Positions 43,398 to 64,000 of a DNA stretch of 64,000 nt are shown one piece after another. The stretch spans positions 186,001-250,000 of the forward strand of contig VWZF01005175.1 in assembly GCA_013396755.1 (NCBI GenBank), in the 5' to 3' direction. Source of the stretch: Sclerurus mexicanus. Taxonomy: Eukaryota > Chordata > Aves > Passeriformes > Furnariidae. Position numbers and translations under genes: made by a program. Under the pieces are notes generated by a model. The model was not told the origin of the DNA. It saw nothing but the letters and a program-made list of their open reading frames with translations, and did not search any database. How positions within the stretch are numbered: position 1 is the first letter of the stretch; each line of letters opens with the position of its first letter.

Positions 43398-46024
43398 GAG
43401 TGCAAAAGACCTCTATTAGTTAGGAATTTGTTTTCTTTTCAGAAACAAGTAAAGAAATTAGGTGCTTAGAGGCTGCAATGTTGCTATAATCAGAAAGGGT
43501 ACCTTTAGAAAACAGAGAAGAATAAAGAAAGCAAACGGTAAAAGAAATAAATTGAAATAAAAAATTGCATTGAAGTCATAAGATACACGAAAAACAGTCC
43601 CTCTCCTGACGAATAATTTGTAGGATTTAGATACAAAAGGAAGTTCAGAAAATTACTATGAGAACTGTATTAGGGTTTTTTAATCAGAAATATTAAGGAA
43701 GAAAAAGAGTCTAACGAGGAATAAAACTGAGATACAATTAGGCTGATATCAGGAAATTTAGTTATCCTGGAAAGGGAAAGTATGAGCTGGAAAGACTTGC
43801 AACTCTCCTGACTTTTCCAAAAGCTAATTTTTGTTTGAAAAGTGCACAGGATAGACTAAAGAATACCTTGGAAAAAGCCCCAGAAAATGACAAAAAATCC
43901 CTATTTAAATAAAAAAGAAGATAAAATAATGTTGTATATCACTGGTACAGGGATTTGATAGAGAAGACTTTTTACTTCCAGGGCTTTGTGTGCAAATTTT
44001 TCCTTGTTTCTTTAACCAAATGTTGACTCACTTATAATACAAAACCCACAATGTATTCTTTCAACTTACCACAGCTTTTTTTAAAACTAATTTAAATATT
44101 TGTACCATAACCTGATCACTTTCAGATGGAAAACTGATTTGTCTTGATATGCCACAGTGAGGCTGCCTGAGACAGCATTGCATCAATTCTGTGGCAGGTA
44201 TAGTTTTCAACTAAGAAAATTCCATACATTCAAGAAAAAGCACTGTGTTCATTTTCCTCCAGTTCCCGCTGCTTTTCTGCATTTAGAATTTATGCAACTT
44301 GAATACTACTTGAAAAAATTCTCACATTTTTCTGAGATAATATCCATTTTTAACAAACTATCTTAACTGAAATGATACATGAAAAAATTACTCATGGTTC
44401 TTGAGATAAGACGTGAGTTGTAGCAGCAGACTGCAGTGTTAGAGTGAATATTCCTCCTCCCTTCCAGCACCTGATACACCTCTCAAACAACAGCCTGGGG
44501 GAAGCATCGCAGTAACACTGGGAGTTAAAGCTTGGAGAAAGATTTGCCAGAGATCTGTTCTTGTCACCACACCCTTCAACAGCATGAAGCTGGTGGGAAG
44601 TGAGAGACTGCCAGCCTACCATCTTTAAGAGTTTGTGAAGTTGTGAAAAAATACGCTTGGAGAAGCAAGGGAGGGTTGGAAAGGCTCAGAAGAGAGACGA
44701 CAGGAGAGCCTAGGAGACTGTAAAGGAGTAAAGGTGGACATTCATGTCCCCTGGCTCCTCAGAGCACAAGAATGCAAGTTCACTGGTTTCTAGAGATTAA
44801 TGTGAAAACTAGCTCTTACTAAGAACGTTGTCAGCTGTCCTGGGGGCCATCCTCCACAGCAGCAAGCTGCTGTTGGGAGCATGGGAATAAGGTGCTCTCC
44901 CTCCCACAGTCTTCCTCTGATTCCACAGCTGGTCTCACACTGGTGAAAGAGCCTACTGACTCAAGGGCTGCTGCCCTGCCTCTATGCTCAGACATCATTT
45001 CACATATTTAAGGTACCTCTGAAGAAAGCAGAAGTAGTAATAATATATCTGAAGAGATTAAAACCTAGAGTTAAAAGAGTCTTGCACACAATTTATTTAA
45101 GTGTAGTAAGAATTTGTCATGAAATTATGACAGGGTTCATTATGACAGAATATTTTCTCCAGTTTCCACTTGGTACTGGACTCAAAAGCACAATTAAAAC
45201 CACACATAATAAGCTAGAAACTGTGGCAGAGTTAGGAAAAGAGAGGTCAATTGAGTTGAATTAAAAGAGGCAGGAAATCTTGCTTCTTATTCTAAGATGT
45301 GATAACGATTTATTCCCTTACTATGGGCCTCAGAGATATAGTCAAGTTCTTGTTCTTAATCTACGAGAGAGCGGCAAAAGGTTTCTGTAAACTGGCAATT
45401 GACCATTCTCCCAGTACAGAAAGAGTAAGAAGCAGCAAGTAGGACACACTGCGGTTTGGTGATACACTACCGATCCAATGGCTTGTTTAGATTAGCTGCA
45501 GCCCTGTGTTTTAAACTAAGAGGTCTGTAGAGTTTCTTATTTTGCTCCTTCGATCCACTGTGTTTAACGAACATAACTCTACATTCAATCCTTAATCTTT
45601 CTGAGCCTCAGCAACAGATCGTTGTTTCCCCTTGTTATTACCTACCTTCCATGGATTCTGAGAATTACTATATTAGTGTTGCAGTATTGAATTGAATTAG
45701 TATTGAATTTAATACTGAATACAGTATTAGTGAACAGTAATACACCTATCCAATAAGGTGATGGAAGCAAAGACTAAATAAAATTCAGTTTGTTTTGGGT
45801 TTGGTTTCTTTTTTTGTACGGTCAAAAGGATTTTGAGCAGTTCAATGAAAAAGCTGAATGCTGGTACCGAGATCAGTTTTTGGCTGGTATGTTGAACTGA
45901 ATCAGATCATGAAGGAGCCAGACAATATTTTTTTTCCCCATTCCTCACAATTCTTCTTAATCTTTTCAGACTGGTGCATATTTAGAAATAAAATCTAGGC
46001 AGATGGGTGGGACAATATGATAGA

Positions 46025-46620
46025 AACGCCAGGCATCACAGCAAGTGGACAGGACAGCAAAAGAGCAAGTATCAGTGAGTAAGCAGACTCAAAAGCAGCA
46101 AGGCGACACTGTATTCAAGGATCAGGTGAAAAGGCAGGAGGAAAATGCCAAACATTCAGCAAGTTGCTAAAGCAGTACCAAACAGTCAGCAGGTGTGCCA
46201 AGCAGCAAAAGAGCAATTCCACAAAGTCAGCAGATGCACTCAGCAGGAAGGCAATGCCAGGCACTTGGAGCAGGAGACAGGGCAGCAGAAGGCCAATGCC
46301 TGTGCACAGTCAGATCAGGACATAAGGAGGCGATACATGCCGTTCAACAGGTGGACGGGGCAGTAGGTGGTCAGTGTCAGGCAATTAGCTGGTCAAGAGA
46401 CAATGCCAGACAGTCAGGCAAAGGGCCAAGATTTCAGGAGGACAACGCCACACAGCCAGCAGGTAGAGAGAATAAAAGACAGTAGTGAATGCCAGGCAGT
46501 CCCCCGACAGACAAGTCAGAAAAAGACCAAAGCCCACAAATAATCAGATGCAACTGTCAGCAAGGACAAAATATAAGCGTGCCAAACGACTGACAAGGCA
46601 GCAGGGTGGCAGTGCTTTTT
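46025..46620. repeat. Degenerate minisatellite, unit about 40 bp
   Basis: About 600 bp in which an approximate unit recurs: AATGCCAGGCAGTCAGCAGG followed by TGGACAGGGCAGCAGAAGGC. Copies of the anchor (AATGCCA, AACGCCA or GTGCCA) start at 46025, 46144, 46196, 46253, 46295, 46402, 46444, 46489 and 46580, mostly spaced near 37-45 bp or multiples. Copies are strongly diverged, so the array is old. The plus strand is depleted in T and gives two overlapping open frames (46145-46366, 46195-46485) that are a by-product of the repeat. Confidence 0.8.
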
Positions 46621-49600
46621 CAAAAACTTAGGATACCATGAGTGAAACAGTCCCAAGAATTTAGACGCTCACCCTTTGGTAATATCATTTGATCAGAGTG
46701 AACCATGAAAATCCACAGGAGAATAGCACACAAATGGAAACAGCAAATGAGTCTGACCCTAGCACTTGGGGAGGCCATGGGACCTTCCTATAAAACAAAA
46801 ATATGAGAATCCACAAGAAAATCAAACAAATGGGAAAAATGTGGCTAAGAACTGTTTCTGATGATGATTTAAAAAGCAAAAAAATACTAGCAAAGAATTA
46901 GTTTGGAAATGATTGGGTGGGATTGAAGATGTTGCTTACCCCTCTCTGGAGCCCACATAATGGGAATGTTGGGAATTTCTGCAGCAGAAAAACAGAAGAG
47001 AAAAGGGATTTCTGACTCCCAGTTCAAGGAAAGCATGTCATTTTAGGACTGGGTAATCTCTTTGGGCAAAAAATAAGAATTCAACTGAATCTTTGCCCAT
47101 CCCCAGATACATGCCTTTATTGAGGTTTGTGAAAAATTTAAGAAGCCCACATCACCTTCATCTCATGACCTCCCACCCTTGATCCCCAAAACCACACTTA
47201 CCTCTAGCACCTCTAGAATAAGAGGGGAAAGGGGATGGTCTTGTGAGCTCATTCCCACATCCACTGCAAAATAGCTTGTGAAGTTGAACAGGAGTACCCA
47301 TGAGCCACTGCCAGCCATTTGTGAGATAAACTGGAGTCATCATTAACTGTTGCTCGTTGTTAGTGTATGTTGGTGTTTGAATTTGGCTCAGATACATCCA
47401 TGCTCCAATGAGAAGAATCAGGCCTATGACTCTTGCGGGGTAGCCCTCTTCTAAGTGTGAAACTTAGAAGCGCCTTTTTGTTACCTTGAATATCCTCTTC
47501 TCTTTAATTTAAGCACTCTGTTATTTAACATGGTTGTTTTTTAAAATAAATTAAACTATGTTTCAGAAATCTTAGCTGCTGCTCTATTTCAGAAACATGT
47601 AATAAGCTCTGAAATGTAAGAACTGAGAAAACCACAGCAGTAATAAAGTTTAGTAATTTTACTCAACTGTCATTTCAGTCATGAGTCTTTTTATTCAGTA
47701 TCTTCCTAGTAACTAAAAAACACCCAACCAAGAATTAAACTTTGCTATTTCTGTCCACTTAGAAGTCCACATTGCATTTGCATTTATCTATCTGCACACT
47801 AACTTTTTATTGACAACACTAAAAACCTACGTTCCACTTTGACAGGGCAGTAATATGCAACAAGAAACCAACTCTTCCCTCTCCTGCAAATTGTAGAGAA
47901 CCTTAGATAATATAAAGTAATCATTAGGTCTGCTGTGCCCTGCTGAATAAGGATTTGGAAAGGTCAGGAGAATATCTGTATGAACTTGCCATGCACTCAG
48001 ACACAACAAAGCTCTTAAGGAACACAGTGGTGACAAGGTAAGCTGATGGAATACTGATCCTCTGGGTATCAGCCACTCATTCTTCCTGTAGCTGAGGAAG
48101 CCACAGGAATAATAGAGCTTAATACAACTTCAAATTTAGAAATTGGGGTCATAGAACAGGAATTTCTTCCATATCCAAACTTTCCTGTATCAAACATTAC
48201 TATTTGGGCTTAGAACAAAATGGCATGAAATTTAGGCAGAGAAGAGCAAGAGACTTCCATCACATGATTAGCAATGGCATAAACCAGACAGGAACTGCAA
48301 ACACTGGGTGAACCTGAGATATTCGAGCACAAGGTAATTATAAAATCTTGTGATTTTGTGGCCAGCAGCAACTACAATTATCTGCACCACATCAAGAACA
48401 AAATCGCTATCACTTTCTCTCTGAATAAAGATCTTTCAAGCTCAATGAAAATGAACTATGACAAACTGATCTCAGCATACTATAAGAAAATGTTTATTTG
48501 TGGAGGAAAATCTGAACTTTTTAAAAATCCAGTGAAAGTTTAAATGTCAACAATAAATAACAGGAGATCATGCATCTCACTATTAATTTACATATTCCAA
48601 TCACAAAATAACTGAGAAAAGAATATATGCAAGAAGGGACAAGAAGCTGAAATACAGTCTATATAAAAAAGTAATTATTTTCTTGTCCATAATTGATAAG
48701 ATTTTCATGCCTGAGCATGACAATAGTCATTTTGGTTTACTATTTTGGTACTTCCACTGAGTCAACATTTTGTTAAAGCTTCACTGCTCCACGTGGTAGC
48801 AATTAGCGAAAGCAGATGAAGGACTAGTTAGAATCCTAAGAATAACTCCTGAAGCCAGCTGCTTTCCAAGACTCTTCCAGTTGCTTTCCACTTAGGGGCT
48901 GGAAAGGCTCCTACACAGCAGGCAAGGAGCAAATGAGAAATTCTCTGTTCTTTAGTAAGTATTAGTCTTAATGATTAACTATTTTAATAGTGAGTCATTT
49001 TGCTATTCTGGTGTGCTTATGTCAAAAGGACTAACTCACTCAATTTTTCATACATCTGAAATCCAAACTAGTATTTGCCCCCCAGTTATTATGTCTTTAA
49101 GCTGCCTTCACAGAGAAGTCTTCCTAGCATGTCTATACAATTTTTTTGTTAATTTTCCCCATATTAAGCTTTTACTCTTTGTAATAGACCATGACCAGAA
49201 AAAAATTACACATTAAGGGCAAAAATTGTGTAATTACAGGCCTGACAATGTTTTCCAGATTATTTTGCCTTAACTTGATGTTTAATTTTTTCAGTTCCCT
49301 ACTATCTTTTCTAAAGTGATGCTTTAATGAAAACTATTTTTAGAAATGCTAAGAGGAAAAAAAAAATGCCAAAAGTTCCAAATTGAAAATTTCATTATGC
49401 AGAAGTCCTATGGCAGGTCTGTTTTTCTTCCCCAGTTACTGAAAAGACTGCAAAATATATTCACAGTTGTGAATGTGGCTACACTGCTAAGAGGAGACAA
49501 GCCAGTTAACAGAGATGTCCCCGTGAGCTGGGGGCTCTACAGTGAAAACACAGCTAAAAGGCATCAGCAACACCAAGAGGAGAACTCTTTACCCCAATAA

Positions 49601-52600
49601 AAAGCAAACTGTCATCACACTGGTCTTCTGGGTGTATTTTTGGAAGTATTTGAGTTTACTGGGATAGGAACCATTTGTCTACCCATAGGATATGCCAGCC
49701 TTCTTCCAACTTCCATTCAGAAATTACCTTTAAGAATAAAAAAGTGAGATTTCCTGGCTCATTACTGTGGCTTTGCTTCTCATTTTATGAAACATTCAAA
49801 TCCTTCTCTGCTGTTTTATTATTCTTTTTAACAGAGCTTGCAAATACTTCATACATGTTCGAAAGTCAGAAAACAGAACTTCTATTTGCTATTCAAAAAT
49901 ATTAAGGACACCTAAAATAAAGCAAATAAAAGCTGATTCTCAAATGGGCAAAAATATCCAAAGGCGTAACAGGAATTCTATTAGCAATATGTTTATGATA
50001 TGATGGTCAGACAACTTTACACAGAAGGCTAATACATTAGTTAAGTAATTTAAAAGATATTCCCCCCGGCATACTCAGCCAGTATTATCAGGGTTTTGCA
50101 TTTTCCAAAAGGAGACAGAAGGAATTCACGCAATCCTTTTGAATTCAGGAAATAAAATGGCTTAATTATTAAGTTCAGGATCCATTTGATTCAAACTATC
50201 TTCTCATCTAACACATGCAGAACATAAAGCCAGAATCTAGTTTGGCCTTCCACACAGGATAATTCATTCAACATCATCCACGACCTCTGTAAGGAGTACA
50301 AGATAATTTGAGTTTTATAAGACATTTCTCCCACTATCAAATGCTTTTGATTTGATAGAATTAAAATAAAAAATACAGCTCTTCTTCAGGGAATTTGTTT
50401 GTGTGATTAATCTCTTAAACAAACAAACTAACCCCAACACATAAAAGCCTTCCATTATGATGATTTTCTTGTCAGATTTTTCTGGCTCAAGCTTTCAATT
50501 ACCAGCTATTTTTACAACTCTCTTAAGCAGGCAAAGAAAACCTTTGGTACCTTACAAAGCCTTTAGTACTGTACATTATTACTTTCCAAAGAAGGTACAG
50601 TTCAAACCCAAGATATTTCCCAGTTCTCTTTAGGATAAACCAAAGAGACCGAGTTGTGTAACTTTCACAGAAAGCATCTCTCCTAGCCATCACATATTTT
50701 TTTGACCTTTTTCTATATCCGCTGTGACATTTGAAACCTTTTAAAAAGGAATGTCAGAAAAATAAGCAGCTTTGCATTTTAGACGCATCAATCCCATGTA
50801 CAGACAAGTATCGTCTGTATTCTGACTCCTTTTATTTTCCCCACACTTCTCACAGTTGGTTATGTTGGAAAATCTAGACAGAAACAAGTTGAGAGATATA
50901 CATTCTTTCAATCCAATCTCTCAGCCGGACTGACAGAGTCAAAAACTGCTGTTTATGCAGCAGAATATAAAGAAATTACCAAGCCCTCTTTATTTATCAA
51001 AGTAACTATTCTTTAGGAATATTCTCTCTGCATCTATTTCCTCCATCTTTTGGTGGTTTCCTGTTTATTTGGTTGGGGGTTTTTGTGGGAGATTTTTGTT
51101 TGTTTTTTTTGGTGGTCTTATTTTTTTGCGTGACCTCTGATATTTGAATAAACGGAGCTGAATCAGGCTCTGGCTTTCTTCCCCCTCACACTTCTCACTA
51201 GAGGTGTCCTGGCAGCTTGCATGTGTTTCCATGCAGCGACTGCAGTTGAAGATGGCACAACCAAGCCCTTCAGTGATGATGGGGTGCTACCCAGTTTCCC
51301 TGAGAAGAGAAAGGCACTTTTTAGCCACTCATAAGTCAGTTAAATCAATGTGGAATTTCTCAAGACACAGGTACTTCTGTAACCTGACACTGTACTGTGT
51401 AGTGCAAATAATGTGTATATTGCATCTCCAAGAAGCTGGTAAGAGTTGTTTAGTGAAAAATGTTCTGCAAATAAATATATCAATCCAATATATTTGGGTT
51501 TTTGTAACATCAAAGACAGCATTTCCAATAAAACAGTTTATTGGAAAATTAAAGCAGACAAGATAAAGGTCTAATCACATAAGCCAAGAACTGTCTGGAG
51601 GACTAAGAAAAAGGCAATGGTACCTTACAGAGTAGCTGATAAACTCCTAACAGAGTAGTATGGAATTTGGAAGGAGTCTGTCACAGAGCCTATCTACTCC
51701 ATTTCAGCATGTTTGCTGCTTAGACACATGGCAAGGTTTTGTAATTCAGAGCAGGCTGGGTTGGAAACAACTTTCTAAGAACTATGAAGGCCTCAAAAAG
51801 TCTGATAGCAAGTTCCAGGATCAGACATCATCCATACACAGCATACTTCATTATACAATAGCTCAGCACCAGGAACGAACTGAACACGGAGCAAGACCTC
51901 CATTCAGAGATACAGAAAGCTACAGTCTTCATATAGACTGCCAAAATATATGCTGGGAAAGGCTATTAAATTAGAGGGCACCTGGAATACTGAAGGGTGA
52001 AAAACTGAAACAGCAGCCTGGGTCGTTACAGGTTGTACAATTTCATATTATTCCTATCACAAAATTACTTAATGCCCCATGTGAAATGAAGGCTTCATTC
52101 CTCCTCACTACGGAGCCATCCTGAAGTGACCGTTTGTAAAAAGAAAAGGAGTCTCTTTTGTTCCAGTGACAACACTAAAATATTGCTGAAGAAGAACAGA
52201 ATCACTCCTATATCCACAACAAACAATACTACAAATCCTGCTGCTCTGGAAAGGCACTATTTGAACCAGGGAGGACAAACCCCCACATAAATTATTTCTA
52301 GTTTAAGTTATTGCCCATTAAATGGAAATTGCTTTTTGCAACTCTAAGTCTCAGTGGATTTGGGTCAACCTGAGGGGAAAACGTGTTGCTGTGAGAGTAT
52401 GTTGTATCACAAGCACCTTATTTCATGAACAGAGTTAAAGGGAAAGCAAACAAACAGCCAAAACACATAAAAACTACAAATAATAGAGATTAAGAGGGTT
52501 GCTGATACTACCTGAGGCAGAGAAATTGAAGGATACAGATATTATAATAGTCTGTGGAAATAAAATGGAATTTGAAGAAAAATCCTGAGATGCCTTAGAG

Positions 52601-55600
52601 AATGGGGAAAAGCCAGGTGGTAGAAAATTCGCAATTGGTAATGATTATAAAAATGTTGCTGCAATTTTGAACTGAATATACAAAGACTTAAAACACAGCA
52701 GAGTTGGGACATTCTTCTCTCCAAACATGGCTTCTAGGTGGCTACGTTTGGAGCACTTTGTTCACTCTGAGCATGCTTTTTTCAGAAAAATGGTGACAAA
52801 TAGGAGGGAGTTTCAGAGAACAAGCTCTTTTCATGGACTGGAGAACTCTGATGAAAGAATAAACAAATAGGCATACATTGTCAGAGTAAATGAAAACAAG
52901 GATGTGACTGAATACATTTAAAACCTATAAGTACTGAAGAATATAAACAGCAAGAAGCAAAAGAAGCATTCATAAATTTTCCAGAACGCTGGAAAAGGAG
53001 GAAGACTATAAGGAAACATCTGTCTGGTTTTACATGCTGGAAAAGAGCCCTTCTATGCTCCTTCTGAAGTACTATGTTAACATTTCAGGGCTGACAATCA
53101 TCAGCAGTGTGGATGGACTATTTGTGAACACACACAGCGACACAGCTCAAGAACGTCTAGCTTCAGCTGAGGCACAGGAAGTTGTTTTCTACTGCTATTA
53201 CCTACGTACATAAAATTAGTCTCATAGCTGGGCAAACAAGACCTGCATGGAATCACACTAGAAACAGAAGATAAGAAAACAGCCAGAAGTGGGGCAGACA
53301 AGTGACTTTTTTGGATGTATAATTTTGCAAAAGAAGAAATGTAGAAGTAGTGAAGACAGAAGATAGAAAACTGAGCAGAGCACCTGTATACACGAGATCT
53401 TTCCTTTCCCTTTTGTACTGACAAACAGCCATAGAGAAAATATATATCTGTCTCAGAAGGGTACATAATGATTGATAAAAATGCTGCAACACTACTTAAA
53501 TTTTTTCTCAGAAGTTAATTTATATTATTATCAACGTTTTTTAAGAACTACCACTAAAGTATTGCAGTACAAAGGAAAAAATATTTGCATCTTGAAATAA
53601 CAAAAATAAAACAAAAGCCCCCTAAATATATTAACTTGGGCCATATGTAAGGCCTGATCTTTGTCCAGCAACAAATACTTTTTAAATCAACAAGCAGACT
53701 GTATGAGCAGTTCCAGCAGAGGTTTAAAGACTATCCCCATAAATTATACATAAGACTGTAAAAAGAATGTGGTTATATCTACAAAATTAAGCCTACACTT
53801 CAGCTTTAGTCCAAATGGAAACTATCACCAACTGTCATAATAAAGAATTCCAGCGTTCACTAATACCATCTATAACACAGCTACTTTCAAATTCAGCCAT
53901 TCACTGCGTGAATTTGGTTTTTCAAATATACACATGCATTTCCTCACTTCTAGTCATGCAGTCAAGAGAGTGAAGGATATTCACAGTGCTTAATTAAACT
54001 GACCTTCAGCCCTCAAAATGAGAACAGTAGGAGTAATTCAAAAGCTTCTCTCCACCCACTGACTAGACAGAGGCTATAAATTTAGGGATCAGAGACAGGT
54101 AAGGAAAATCAGATATTGAAAATATACCTAAATTTGACTGGTCTAGTACAAGAAAAATGTCATTACACATGACTAAAACAACTACAATAACCTGGTATGG
54201 TTCTAATATAGTGTTCAAAAGCAAAGGGAGTGGGGAAACTTTTTATTTTTTTTTAACTTAATTATACATTTGTGAAGTATCAAGAAGCTATTTTTAGCTA
54301 TATTATGATAGACATTTAATTTCAATTTTATCAGTAATTACAAAATTCAATTAAGTCTTTGGGCTGTAAATACTCTCAGGAACTACCTTTGTCATGTACG
54401 TACAACAGCAATTATATATCCATACTCAGAGAAGAAAGCAGAAAAACATGCTTTCCAATCCAAACTATAGCAGAATTAGGGAGAAGCAGGACTGAAACAT
54501 ACCAGCTGAAATACGACCCACGAGACCACTCTCTCTGTTCTCAGGAAAAATACTAAAATATCTTCCATTATTAGATTCAATTCTCAACAGTTTTAAAATC
54601 ACATCTTAAAGATGACATCTCAATAGCACAGTGTCATGATCACACCCTTCCATTCCCAGTTCAGTAACGGGAGCATGCTGGACCAACACCACACATGGAA
54701 GAATTAAAACCAGTTCCTGCATCAACGCAAGTTGTCCTAAAGGTTCGTTATTGCACATTTCACAATGACATAATGAATTTTCCATTTTGAACTGGCTTCC
54801 TCATTGACCCAAAAGACATAAAATATGGGGACAAAACTTATGCTTCTCAATATGTTTTTGCTATGACACATACTGGCAAACTGATTTTCTTTCCTTAAAA
54901 CATTTGAATGAATTACCTAATAAACCCTATCACAGGAACAACCCTTATCATTGCCACTTTGTAATAAAACCTGGGATTCAATCTCTCCATTGTGATTTAA
55001 GTTTAATACTGCAAGTTAATGCAATTTAATTGAGTCAAAAGTGAGTAAATACTCTCCTATGTAAATTCTTTTTCACTATGTGAATGATTTCACAGTCGGA
55101 ACACCCAATTCTGTTATGACCAGCCCAAGTCTTGCATATCTATCACGTTTAAAAACAGTGCAGTTTTTCTTCCGTGCAAGTTATTAGTGATTTTGTGTCA
55201 ATGTGTTTTCATTACATAAAAGACACATTAACAACTCAGAATAACTTTCAAAACTCCTCAACTCATCAAAACTGCTCAAAGAAGTCACCTCCCTCTGTGT
55301 TCATTAGTTTGAGGAGCAGCAATGCAGTGTAAGGAAAATACTAGGTGTTTATATGCAGAGTCCTCCTTTGTTTATTTCTTGTCCCAGATGCTGCTTGAGA
55401 ATCTGTGGCTAATTTTTGGCTCTGGCTGCAATGCTTCCTCTGGCACTACTGGCTAGGCCCATCCCTGCACAAAGGAAAACTGAAGCAGAAATTCAGCCAT
55501 CCTTCTACACAGGCCTGTTAACACAACCTTCAAAACCATTAAGTTAGTTTGCAAGCAAGGTGCTAATTTAACCAACTCACTTTTCACTTTTAGTGGCTTT

Positions 55601-56784
55601 AGCACAGTGAATAATCTACAAAATCAGTTTAGCTCGCTAGCACTCTGTGGTCATTTTACACTGTTCCTATTTCCTGATACACAGAAGCCAAGGCTTTAGT
55701 TACTCAAGATTTCTAGTACATAATCTAAAAACATCAGAAGAAACGAACAGGAGCATTTTGTTTACATGTTTCTTTAGTTACAGAAATGTTATGCAATAAA
55801 TTAAAAAAGTTTGTAGATTTCTAATGGGAAAAAAATTTAACCTGCATCCATGTGAACAGAACACATTTGTAAGTAAAAAGCATTGTAGATATGCTATAAA
55901 GAACTCAAATCAACTCCAACATGGAAGTCTAAGCAATTGAAAACTTACGTGAGCACTTAAGAGAAATCTAGACATGTTACATTATGCAAATAAACACTTC
56001 AGGCACTCAATCTTAATTCTGCCCTTTAGAGAAAATAAGCAAACCAAATAAAGTATGTGATTTTCAAAGTTCATATTAATCTAATTTGGAACCATAAATA
56101 CCAAAATACTTAACCAGCAATCACACAGTCATTTCATGTAACTCATGGCCATGAGGTCATTAGGTTAAGTTCCCTTTTTTACCTCCTTACTTCACCTCCA
56201 TATAAGTGGAATGTAACCAGATTTCCTTGGCAACATTTACTGGTGCAGATTATCTCCACCTCTGTGCCTGTTTAGGTTTTTTTTGACAATGTGGTCTCAA
56301 GCAGATCAATACAGCTTTACATGGAATATTTTCCCCCTAGTATCAGCCTCTCACGCTCCAACCTATGACGCAGTAGTTGTCAATGCAGTATTCTGCAAGG
56401 GAGAATTAAAGGATCGCTCTCATCCCGCTTTTCCTTGTGCAGGACATAACAAAAGCCACACGAGTTTCGTAGCAGTGTTCTACTGCAGTGCTAAGGAAAA
56501 TTATGCCAAAAAGCCATCAGAATTCTGTTTTGTAAGGGGACTGGAAAACCATTATGCTATAGCACAGTTCAGTTTAAAAATTATTTTGGGTCAGAACCCA
56601 AGGTCAGGGTAATTCTCTTATGCTACACTTTTTATTGCTTTTTTCTGCTTCCAAGTTGTGTATCACTTCACCTGTCGACAGATACTGCAAAGTAAAGTTA
56701 CAGAGGAAATTAAACACCCCACCCCACCTCCTCCAGACTCATACATTTCTACACCAAAGGGCAGATTTTTCTATTCCAGGACTA

Positions 56785-64000
<7,216 letters not shown>

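Noticed and set aside
46145..46485. Two overlapping Gln-rich open frames
   Set aside because: They lie entirely in the degenerate minisatellite; open frames follow from its T-poor composition.
47284..47364. Possible short tandem duplication (units beginning GTTGAACAGGAGT and GATAAACTGGAGT)
   Set aside because: Only about 60 percent agreement over 40 bp; too weak to call a repeat.
53101..53466. 121-codon minus-strand open frame
   Set aside because: No recognised domain, Cys/Ser/Leu-rich as expected of random AT-rich sequence; no clear splice borders matched to gephyrin.
56283..56612. 109-codon open frame near a gephyrin exon
   Set aside because: On the opposite strand to the gene, no recognised family; probably chance.

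Overview
The window is vertebrate, almost certainly avian, chromosomal DNA lying entirely inside one gene, gephyrin (GPHN), on the minus strand. The avian call rests on several CR1 non-LTR retrotransposon fragments, some with the bird/reptile-type 3' tail (ATTCTATGATTCTAT), on AT-rich introns and on the near-identity of the coding exons to mammalian gephyrin. There is no prokaryotic-style gene organisation. The many short open frames scattered through the window look like chance frames in introns or repeats.

Six gephyrin exons can be read on the minus strand with AG/GT splice borders and matching phases. In transcription order they are 56883-56791 (residues 68-98 in human numbering), 31356-31262 (99-130), 29503-29437 (130-152), 25296-25024 (153-243), an alternative cassette exon at 23776-23669 (36 codons, inserted after residue 243), and 17988-17854 (244-288). 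The constitutive exons encode most of the MogA/MoaB-like G domain (molybdopterin adenylyltransferase and trimerisation) and the first two thirds of the central linker, with the proline-rich SP motifs, the dynein-light-chain-binding stretch and both linker cysteines. The first 67 residues lie beyond the right edge, and the rest of the linker and the E domain (MoeA-like) lie beyond the left edge.

The 36-codon cassette matches the C3 cassette known from mammalian gephyrin, which is retained mainly in non-neuronal tissue. It and the intron just upstream carry a dense cluster of YCAY tetranucleotides, the binding motif of the neuronal splicing factor Nova, with none just downstream. Nova repression uses this arrangement. 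I consider it the most interesting regulatory signal in the window.

Everything else is intron. Layout from left to right: 1-17853, intron with a rearranged CR1 at about 12.86-13.74 kb; 17989-23668, intron with a longer CR1 (reverse transcriptase part) at 18.69-19.87 kb; 23777-25023, short intron upstream of the cassette; 25297-29436, intron with a diverged CR1 at about 26.05-26.41 kb and a CpG-containing block near 29.0-29.3 kb; 29504-31261, short intron; 31357-56790, a 25.4-kb intron with a CR1 tail at 34.8 kb, a CR1 at 41.9-42.3 kb and a degenerate minisatellite of about 40 bp at 46.0-46.6 kb; 56884-64000, intron with nothing recognised. I see no previously undescribed system.
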